The notes under the pieces: generated by a model
What the model was told of the DNA's origin: nothing
Databases searched by the model: none
What the model saw: the letters and a program-made list of their open reading frames with translations, nothing else
Position numbers and translations under genes: made by a program
Shown: piece by piece, positions 55,967 through 64,000 of the stretch
How positions within the stretch are numbered: the stretch's first letter is position 1
How the letters are laid out: the number at the start of each line of letters is the position of its first letter
Source of the DNA: Lepidonotus clava
Lineage: Eukaryota; Annelida; Polychaeta; Phyllodocida; Polynoidae
Assembly (NCBI GenBank): GCA_936440205.1
Contig: OW387134.1
Coordinates: 67,891,442 to 67,955,441 of the forward strand
Length of the DNA stretch: 64,000 bases
Direction: 5' to 3'

Positions 55967-56498
55967 TAAGCTAGGTTTCCACTGGGCGATTTTGACTGCT
56001 GAGAATTTGGGAATCTAAGTCTAAATTCTCATAAGAAATATTACAGAAACCCCTGCATACTATCATAGACATATATAAGATCTTATGTATCTCTATGATA
56101 CTATATATACATTTGAAAAGTAGTTTAAAGGGACGTTCTCATCCGTGGAGGGACATAAATTGATACGTTGTAACCAATACAGAGTGGCCCCAAATTCATG
56201 ACGTGACCAATAACGTTGCCAGATAAATAATGTTCCAAAAGTCGAAAACACGTCACCGGCCATCGCGTCATTAGGTTAATGTCGGCATATGTAAGCCTAG
56301 CAACTCACAGACGAGAATGTCCTTTTAAGAATATATTTCAATAGCTTACAGAATTTGCAAAATTTTGACCCAACATTGCTTTTGGTTTCGTTTAAAGAAT
56401 CCTTCTAATGATGTGCAGCATGTCTATGACTAGCCCTTATTCCTACTGGTGACTTCTAAAATCGGGAGTAAAATCGAGCTGTAGCATACAGCCTTTAG
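55967..56498. mobile_element. AGGCTGTATTCCAC-type MITE with a nested element
   Basis: It starts TTAAGCTAGGTTTCCACTGG and ends AATCGAGCTGTAGCATACAG then CCTTTA. Internal ACAGAAACCCCTGCATACTA and CATGTCTATGACTAGCCC match the other copies. A separate inverted-repeat unit lies at 56126-56338. Confidence 0.7.
56126..56338. mobile_element. AAAGGGACGTTCTC-ended nested MITE
   Basis: TTAAAGGGACGTTCTCATCC faces GACGAGAATGTCCTTTTAA. Its interior (GACGTGACCAATAACGTTGCCAG, CACCGGCCATCGCGTCATTA) reappears in inverted orientation at 58.19-58.31 kb. Confidence 0.7.
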
Positions 56499-57124
56499 GG
56501 GCAGAGGGGGTGAAAGTAGTGCGACTTTTTCCCTATCCTGATCTTGTCGCTCGACAGATGTTCAGAGGGAAGTATTCCCCCATGCCCCTTCCCCTTTCAC
56601 TGTCTAGAATCCGGGAAGGTTGAAGGATGACTATTTTTGACAGTTCTCAGATAAAGCACGCCTTGGCGTTCTCTGTCTGGAAATTAGAGTGACAGAAACG
56701 TAAATTTGAATGGGCTAGGAGTCGTTAAAGTGGAGGGACTATTTTTCGCGGCGGATGGATTCGGATGGAAATTACCCAGCGGTGTCTGAGAGGAAACAAT
56801 CATGTTAATAACCTAATAACTTCTAAATTAATCCAATGGATGTGAATGTTGTGGTTTTATAGCGTGGCTGTAGTGAACTAATTTGGCAATTACCTCTTCT
56901 CTCGTTAAGAACCAGTTTGGAAAAAAAAAGGTCTACGTTGGTAACTAGTTTCCACCTAATAGTGTCAATTAAAATGTTCGCGGATCAAGAGGCTGTGGGT
57001 AGGTTTTAATTAGGAGGTGCCTCCTTCCGAAAAGGATCTTATTTGAATTAAATCATGAGGGAACTGGTAGAAGTGAGATGCTTTGTGGCTGTCCCTCCAT
57101 GGCTTTGCGCTCTGACGCTCTCTG
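56499..57124. other. Unassigned, probably single-copy DNA
   Basis: AT-rich with several TAATT/AATTA-type motifs and no repeats. It could hold non-coding regulatory sequence, but nothing specific can be claimed. Confidence 0.3.
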
Positions 57125-57528
57125 CAGGCCTGCCAACTGTCTCATATTTCATGGGACAGTCCCGTATTTTAGCCTTTGTCCCTTGTGTCCTGCGAGAGGT
57201 TGAAAATGTTCCCTTTTTTAAAAAAGATATTGGAGAACATTTTTGCTTATTCTATAAGTTACAGAACGCAGGAAAATACGTTCCTTATAGTTTTTTTTTT
57301 TTTTTTTTTGAAACTTTCCTAATTAATTTTTTTGACAATTTTTTTGTGACTTTGTTGTGAAAATGAATACACCAAAATTTTATAAATTATGTTTCTTGAG
57401 AAACATTCAATAACATATGCTTGAAAATTTCTAAAAATGTCCCGTTTTTGTGTGTGTAAATGTCCCGTTTTTCTGACCAATTTTGAGGACATGTCCCTGG
57501 GAGGGCTGAGGAAATGTTGGCAGGCCTG
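57125..57528. mobile_element. hAT-like MITE, CAGGCCTGCCAAC ends
   Basis: Exact 13 bp inverted ends CAGGCCTGCCAAC and GTTGGCAGGCCTG, 404 bp apart. GTCCCGTATTTTAG and TGTCCCGTTTTT recur inside, with a T-run of 21. No clear 8 bp target duplication. Confidence 0.8.
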
Positions 57529-57861
57529 GAGTCTCAGATCAGATTAGTCATGCAAGGCAGTTATGTGGGGATTAGGGTCCTACTGTATCATGGCGGGCGG
57601 CCGCAGGGGACCGAAGCCACTGTCACATCTGACGGTCTACACGTCATGTTCGTAACCAAGTCATGTCTGAGCTTGGCGTGACCAAAGTCTTATATCAAAC
57701 CTGGGTTTCTGACAGTGCTCCCTTCACATTCATGGGTTAAGTATTCATCGTTCATTGTTATTCCCATTATACACGTAATCTAGTTTTCCACCCAACAACT
57801 TTCTTCCTCCCAACAATGGCGCATTAGTTTGGGGTGCCAAATGTTTAAGCCAGGGTATCTT

Positions 57862-58166
57862 CAGTACTGCGTCGCATAACGGGTCTCACTGTTGCGAGGA
57901 TTGGCACATTTTAAAAGACCTCTCCCTGTTTAAAATTGACTGTTTTTGCCGGGGGGACATTTTGGGGTTGTGGATTTTAATATTCTTTTTTCAGCAAATC
58001 ATAGCGGTGTCCTTCAGCTTATGATATATATAGGAGGTGAGTGGCGGAAATGTCTTTATGTATCAATTAAATGTGTTCAAAATGTGTGCATAACAGGGAG
58101 AGAAAAACTAAACCATTCTTAATCTCTCCCTGTTGCGAGCGTTTGGTTATGCGACAAGGCACAGTG
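57862..58166. mobile_element. GTCGCATAAC-type inverted-repeat element
   Basis: GCGTCGCATAACGGGTCTCACTG is mirrored imperfectly by CGTTTGGTTATGCGAC then AAGGCACAGTG. GTTGCGAGG and CCTGTTGCGAGC lie just inside each arm. The terminal CACAGTG on one side is not matched on the other, so no superfamily is assigned. Confidence 0.6.
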
Positions 58167-58179
58167 CCTTTCTATCGTT

Positions 58180-58345
58180 AGGGGCTCCACCCCCTAAGCC
58201 TAATGACGTCACGGCCGGTGAAGTGTTTTGTGACATTAGAATGTAATCTGGCAACGTTATTGGTCACATCACGGATTTGGCGCGACTGTCATAGCAAATT
58301 ACGTTCCCTACATGGACAATACACTAGCCTAACACATTGACCTTG
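58180..58345. repeat. Inverted relative of the 56.13 kb nested MITE
   Basis: TAATGACGTCACGGCCGGTG and TCTGGCAACGTTATTGGTCA are in inverted orientation to 56.17-56.28 kb. Terminal repeats were not found. Confidence 0.6.
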
Positions 58346-58629
58346 TTGGTGGCATATATTTTGTGTCGTTTTGCCCGCTAGTATACAACCTGTAAGTTCT
58401 CAATTCCACCAGGAGAACTACATCGGTTATGACCGGAACTAGTTTGTGAACCTACTTTCTAAATGTTATCATTTGATGACATTTAAATGCGAACTTCGCC
58501 TAGTATAATGAAATATGTAGACCTATATATGTATTTTGCCTAACTTACATGTAAGAATTCAAAACCGACCATTCTCTGCCATTTGAAGTTTGGAAACGAA
58601 AAAACATGATAACCCAAGATGATGGAATC

Positions 58630-59700
58630 AGCATTGTCGGTATATGCCACCCTGTCTGTCCCTAATAATATGCACATATCACCCAACAACAATGGCCACC
58701 CTGTCATCTTGTCGTCCTGATAACACCCATCGTATCACCCAATGACATCTGCCATGCAGCGCCTTGTCACACCGATAACTCACACCATATCACACAATGA
58801 CAACGGCCACCTTGTGACTTGTAGTGCTGATAAAATGTGCCATATCACTGGGCGACAGCGGCCACCCTGCACCTTGTCTCCCGGATAGCATGCCTCGTAT
58901 CACCTGGTGACAACGGCCACCCTGCCACTTTTAGCACCCTATCATCCCACCACAATGGCCACCCTGTGCCTTGTCACTCTGATAAAATCTGCTGTATCAC
59001 CGGGCGACAACGGCCACACTGCACCTTATCATCCTGATAACATGCCTGTATCACCCGACTACAAGGGCCACGCTGCACCTTGTCACGCCGATAACATGCG
59101 CTGTATCATCAGGTGACAATGGCCACCCTGCACCTTGTCACTCTGATAACGCACATTGTATCATCGGGTGACAACGGCTACCCTGCACCTTGTCACTCTG
59201 ATAACACACCGTATCACTTGGCGACAATGGCCATTCTATACCTTGTCTCCCAGATAACATGCCTTGTATCACCCAGTGACAACGGCCACCCTGCACCTTT
59301 TCACTTTGATAACATGCCCCGTATCACTGGGCCACATCGGCCACCCTGCACCTTGTCACTCTGAAAAAATCCACTGTATCACCGGGCGACAACGGCCAGC
59401 CTGCCACTTTTAGCACTTATAACATGCACCCTATCACCCACCACAATTGCCACCCTGTGCCTTGTCACTCTGAAAAAAATATTTGCTGTATCACCAGGCG
59501 ATAACGGCCACCCTGCACCTTTTAGTGCTGATAACATGCACCCTATCACCCCACCACAACGGCCACCCTGGGCCTTGTTACTATGATAAAATCCGCCGTA
59601 TCACTGGGCGACAACGACCATCCTGTCATATTGATAACACACACTGTATCACCCAGGCGACAACGGCCACCCTGCACCTTGTCGCCGCCATCTGCTTTAT
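58630..59700. repeat. ~54 bp minisatellite, about 19 units
   Basis: The unit is CACCTTGTCACTCTGATAAC + ATGC..GTATCACCGGGCGACA + ACGGCCACCCTG. Spacing is usually 54-55 bp with some shortened units (for example 41 bp near 58957). Plus-strand frames through it encode the unit and are a by-product. Confidence 0.9.
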
Positions 59701-60357
59701 GTAGGCAGATATGGTAACAAATGTTCTGTAAAAACGACATGCCCCATGTGTTCCCTTAGCCGGGTATAAAAACATGGCCACGTGGTCGGCCGGGCTTTAA
59801 GACTAAGGCTCTGCACTTCATCAAAACTCCACTGAGGCCTGGGATAGGGCCTGTCGCAGGCAACGATGATAAGGCACTTGTGTCTGATGTCTAGATGAAA
59901 ACTACACTTTTTTGTGCCGCTCCATTTTTCTGCATGTCAGGATTAGATAGTTTTAGAGTCCGCTCACTGGTAACTGTCCAATAGGGAGGGAGCTGTCTGG
60001 TAGCTTGTAGTAAAAATAGGTGATGTTCTTTACCGTAAGAGTGTGTTTAATATGTTCGGGGCAACGTCTAAAGTGGATAGGAAATTGGTATTCATATGGG
60101 AATAACACTTTCTTAACATTCTGTGGTTCCATTCAAGTCTTTCTTGATGCACATCGCACAGGCTTATAATACTAGACTCCATAGTTCCTACCCTGGTAGA
60201 AGGCTGGTAGGATGTATAGTCTTAAAGCTATGAACTTTAGAAAGGGAGTTTTGTTAATTCAGTTTTATCATTACTGCATTGAAATGAGACCGTCCTAAAA
60301 TATTGTCAGAATTATAAGCAATATTTCTGGAAACATTTATGCACGTGCAGGTCCTAT
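59701..60357. other. Unassigned
   Basis: Mixed DNA after the minisatellite. No feature supported. Confidence 0.3.
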
Positions 60358-60633
60358 AAAAGCTATATTCCACGATGCGTTTAGTGCTAGTTGCGTTCCT
60401 TTAATTACAGAAATGCGTTTATGTAATTAAAGGAACGCAAGTAGCTCTGAACACATCATGGAATATAGCCTTCACTTGCGTTCATACTTGCGTTCATGGA
60501 AAGCAAGCAAAACGCATCATGGAATATATTTTGCGCTCCATCCTGGATGCGTTCATTGCATGTGTCATTGGAAGTCTCAATTGTGGCATGGTGACGCAAG
60601 TGCCCGGAACGCATCGTGGAATACAGCCTTTAG
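60358..60633. mobile_element. AGGCTGTATTCCAC-type element with GCGTTCC arms
   Basis: AAAGCTATATTCCACGATGC faces GCATCGTGGAATACAGCCTT. Near the left arm, GCGTTCCTTTAATTACA and TGTAATTAAAGGAACGC form a perfect 17 bp dyad. ATCATGGAATATAGCC and ATCATGGAATATATTTTGC look like further internal termini, so this is a stack of related ends. Confidence 0.75.
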
Positions 60634-60636
60634 GTT

Positions 60637-60962
60637 GTTACATGCACCCCATACACCTAGACTCTTTCTCTATAAGGAGAAGAGAAAGGTTCCCCCTCTT
60701 CCTCTTTAAGAGCAAAGATTCTCCCTGTTATATCTCACATGAGGCTTATAAGGTGAGGTTTTCTTCTTGAGACATAGAGGTTTAGTATTGATGTATACCA
60801 CCAGGGGGTGCATGTATATCCTCTTTTTCTTGAAGCGAAATCCCTCACCAAATGAGCTAAACATAAGTATAATAGGGAGTGAAAGGTGTGCTTCAAGAGG
60901 ATGAGGGGAAACCTTTCTCCTCTCCTTGAAGAGGCAGAGTCTAGGTGTATGGGGTGTTACAT
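60637..60962. mobile_element. Long fold-back element
   Basis: GCACCCCATACACCTAGACT at the left is mirrored by AGTCTAGGTGTATGGGGTG at the right. The inverted match continues with gaps for about 70 bp (AAAGGTTCCCCCTCTTCCTC / GAGGATGAGGGGAAACCTTT). It follows the previous element directly. Confidence 0.7.
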
Positions 60963-61859
60963 CTTATCCTATCATTATGACACATAAAATATAAACTTAT
61001 TTTGATAACCAATAACTGTGGCTTTTAGAAATCACACTTTTTTTCGTATGGCAATTTGCAACTACTAAGTTCATTCATAAAACCGAGAAAATATAGAGAA
61101 TACAATTACCTTTTACAATGTAATATTGTATTTTCATGTCATGTACATAGAATAAGAAACCTTCCATCCCCAATCGGGCAATGGGATTTCAGAAACCACT
61201 TTAACGTTGACGTATCTCTTAATTCATCTTACAAATCATAAAATTGTGGGGGACACATTGAAATGGCTGTTCATGCTAAGGGTGACAGCCGCGTACTTAT
61301 AATGTAATCTTTCTGAAATGTGCCATTAAAGCTGCGATAAAAAGACACATTACATTAACATGACAAGATGCATTTGAGTTTTTTGATAATCCCCATTTTG
61401 TAATCAACTTGATCGTAACAAGTGCACCTGCTTTGCATCTAGATTTTATTGAACCTCCATCATAACCCACCACAAAGAATGATAAACATGTCACTATTCA
61501 AATGTTTTCTGTTGATTTATGAGTAGTTTTACGAGTCTCCTGAACAACCTACCCCTTTGAGTCATTATACAAAGGCCCAGAACACAGAGTCTACCCGTTC
61601 TCACGTTGACGCCCTCGCTGACAAGCCTGTCGGTGGAACCCCCCCTTTAAGGCTCCCAACCCCACACTGTAGCTGTCAGGTAGATCGATGCCCGTGTCCA
61701 GAGAAGGGAGATCGAGAACAAAACACTCACTTGCAGGCCCCCTGCTGCAAAAAGAGTGGCGGCAGAATTAATTCCAGCCCGGGGCCCTGTCACCACTCCC
61801 AGCCCCTTCAGCGGGCCGGTGAGTGGCGGCCGGGCTCCTCGGGCCCCGAGTGAAGCAGC
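60963..61859. other. Unassigned
   Basis: AT-rich to about 61550, then GC-richer with overlapping open frames (61557-61968). The last part leads into the tandem array. No recognisable protein. Confidence 0.35.
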
Positions 61860-64000
61860 CACACTCAGCCCTAATCAGGCTTATCAGGGACGACTCCCAC
61901 CAAAAACACCGGGAGGCAAGGCTCCTGAGGGGATGGGAGTTTTTTTTTGGTGTTTTTGCTCGAAGTAGAAATTCCCACTTTGGGTTGGCTGTGGAGAAGG
62001 GACCTCTTGACCCTGCAGCCAGAACATGCACGTGTGGAAATTATGCACCTTGAGTTATTCCACTCTGAAGCTCCTCTCTACAATCTTATCCAAGCATATA
62101 TGATATAATCATTATTACACTCTGGTGTTCCTCTCCATAATCTTATACAGCTGTAAGAATAATCTGATGAAGTAGGCAATTATATATATAGACCTATTTC
62201 ATTCAAAGAATAAACAATTTAAAATTGCAGCACATAAAGTATGAAGGCTGTCACACTCAGCCCTAATCAGGCTTATCAGGGACGACTCCCACCAAAAACA
62301 CTGGGAGGCAAGGCTCCTGAGGGATGGAGTTTTTTTTTGGTGTTTTTGCTCGTGGGAGAAATTCCCACTTTCGGTCCCCCATGAAGAAGGGACCTCTTGA
62401 CCCTGCGGCCAGAACATGCGTGTGTGGAAATTACGCACCTTGAGTTATTCCGCTCTGAGGCTCCTCTCTACAATCTTATCCAAACATATACGATACAATT
62501 ATTATTGCATTCTGGTGTCCCTTTGCATAATCTAATACAGCTGTAAGATATAATCTTAGAGTAGGACGTAGGCAAATATATATATGGACCTGTTTACTTC
62601 AAAGAATAAACAATTTAAAGTTACAGCACATGAAGTATGAAGGTTGTCACACTCAGCCCTAATCAGGCTTATCAGGGACGACTCGCTCCCAAAACACCAG
62701 GAGGCACAGCTCCTGAGGGATGGAGGGTTTTTTGGTGTTTTTGCTCGTGGGAGAAATTCCCACTTTGGGTTGGCTGTGAAGAAGGGACCTCTTGACCCTG
62801 CAGCCAGAACATGCACATATGGAAATTACGCGCATTGCGTTATTCCACTCTGAAGCTCCTCTCTACAATCTTATCCAAACATATATGATATAATTATTGG
62901 TTTGGGGGCGTCTTCTAGTGGTCATTGGTAGAGTCCGCCCCCAAAGCCTTACTGTCGGATGTTTTTCTATTGTGTAGAGTCAAGGGGCGTGAAATTGGTG
63001 CTAATTGGTCTTCCTCCCCCCCCCCCCCCCCCCCCCCCCGCTCCCCCTCCCCCTGTGTGTACCTGGCAGCGTGTGGAGGGTGGTGATCTCATTGGTCCCC
63101 CTGGCCTGTCAATCACCCCTGTACCCACACCCCCAGCACGGGCACTGGTTTGTGTACCGTCACGGACGATTGGCCTCTTGGCTGTTATATCCTCCTCCTC
63201 CCCCACCCTCCTCCCCTATACGTTTCTTGCAAACCGGTTGAGGGGGGGGGGGTCAGATGGGAGGGGATATATTTGTTCCAAATGGGGAGGGGGGCCGGGG
63301 TATGCTGGTACCCGTCCCTGTATATATAGAGTAGCGGAATTACCACGGGGAACCAGTGTAGGGGCGGGGATAGTGCAGCAGACCAGTTCTGACCCCGTCT
63401 ACCGTAGTTTTACTTACACTGAAAATCATTGTAAAATGAGTGTAGTTGAAAAAAAAAGTTTGTTATATTTCTGTTGATCCTTCTATCATGGCAAGCTGTG
63501 TACGAGGTTAGGAGTAACGAGTTGATCATTCGGCTAAGTTTATAGATGATTTATTTTTCGCCACCAAAGCAAGGTTTTTCAGTCCAGAGGACTGAAAAAT
63601 ATATTTTCTCTTGTTATTGCATTCTGGTGTCCCTCTCCATAACTTATATACCTGTAAGATATAATATAAGAGTAGGATGTAGGCAAATATATATATGGAC
63701 CTGTTTCATTCAAAGAATAAACAATTTAAACTTACAGCACATAAAGTACGAAGGTTGTCACACTCAGTCCTAATCAAGCTTATCGGGGATGAAATCACAC
63801 CCAAAACACTGGGAGGCACAGCTCCTGAGGGATGGAGTTTTTCAGTGTTTTTGCTCGTGGTAGAAATTCCCACTTTGGGTTGGCTGTGAAGAAGGGACCC
63901 CTTGACCCTGCAGCCAGAACATGTGTGTGTGGAAAATTACGTACCTTGAGTTATTCCACTCTGAAGCTCCTCTCTACAATCTTTTCCAAGCATGTATGAT
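61860..64000. repeat. ~395 bp tandem array continuing beyond the window
   Basis: Units begin CACACTCAGCCCTAATCAGG at 61860, 62252, 62648 and 63759. The first two spacings are 392 and 396 bp. The third is 1111 bp because a 717 bp element is inserted. Each unit has GGGAGGCAAGGCTCCTGAGG, GTGTTTTTGCTCG, GACCCTGCAGCCAGAACATG and AAAGAATAAACAATTTAAA. Confidence 0.95.
62898..63614 (+). mobile_element. Helentron-like (Helitron2) non-autonomous element, copy 2
   Basis: It is inserted between T and T in a 395 bp unit (AATTAT|TATTGCATTC in the unoccupied neighbour), with no target duplication. Removing 717 bp restores the period (1111-717=394). The 5' stem is TTTGGGGGCG (62901-62910) / CGCCCCCAAA (62936-62945). 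The 3' side has CGCCACCAAAGC (63559-63570) and the hairpin TTTTTCAGTCC-AGA-GGACTGAAAAA (63575-63599), ending CTCTTGT. The ends match copy 1; most of the interior differs and includes a long C-run, CTCATTGGTC, TGTCAATCACC and CTGTATATATAGAG. Confidence 0.75.

Noticed and set aside
57862-58166. RAG/Transib-like element suggested by terminal CACAGTG
   Set aside because: The motif is present at one end only and no 5 bp target duplication flanks the element.
63575-63599. Histone mRNA 3' stem-loop
   Set aside because: The stem TTTTTCAGTCC/GGACTGAAAAA and loop AGA do not match the histone stem-loop consensus, and no histone frame precedes it.

Overview
The window looks like gene-poor, repeat-dominated nuclear DNA of an animal, most probably a mollusc and perhaps a gastropod. 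The evidence is the SINE content. A tRNA-headed SINE at 52.34-52.62 kb has the body known from molluscan V/RUDI-type SINEs. Other SINEs end in '...GTTAAACTAA..ACAAACAAA' or in a (CACT)n tail after 'GGCGTAAAACA', endings I associate with molluscs and especially gastropods. There are no bacterial operons, no rRNA and no convincing complete protein-coding gene. The many 60-280 codon open frames lie in tandem repeats, GC-rich low-complexity DNA or transposon fragments. The best hint of a host gene is a CpG-rich, promoter-like block at 15.5-15.96 kb, with two RFX X-box-like motifs next to a short minus-strand frame.

Layout: 0-1 kb is a ~99 bp tandem array. 1.9-3.4 kb is a large imperfect tandem duplication. 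3.9-10 kb holds short dispersed elements and a G-rich block. 9.8-11.0 kb holds two TTAA-flanked MITEs abutting on one TTAA. 11.16-12.54 kb is a 4 x 355 bp array. 12.57-13.24 kb is a nest of inverted-repeat elements. 14-17 kb holds a SINE, the candidate promoter and a hAT-like MITE. 18.4-21.1 kb is a 31 bp array followed by a ~90-copy 26 bp minisatellite with a 545 bp higher-order period. 21-29 kb is SINEs and MITEs. 29.67-33.29 kb is a 3.6 kb element with ~640 bp terminal inverted repeats, inserted in a 13 bp minisatellite. 34-47 kb is mixed MITEs, hAT-like elements and GC-rich blocks, including a Helentron-like element inside a 136 bp tandem array. 48.1-50.9 kb is a 41 bp minisatellite split by nested elements. 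52-58 kb is SINEs and MITEs. 58.6-59.7 kb is a ~54 bp array. 60.4-60.96 kb is two fold-back elements. From 61.86 kb to the window end is a ~395 bp tandem array holding a second Helentron-like insertion.

The most informative signal is the pair of 762 bp and 717 bp elements at 42.37 and 62.90 kb. Each sits in a different tandem array, so the empty site can be read from neighbouring units. Both inserted between T and T with no net target duplication. Both carry a 5' stem, a matching inverted motif near the 3' end and a perfect 3' hairpin. One base pair of the stem has changed by compensatory substitution between copies. This is the architecture of Helitron2/Helentron rolling-circle elements.

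All boundaries were read by eye and may be off by several bases. Family names rest on terminal motifs and target sites, not on database searches.
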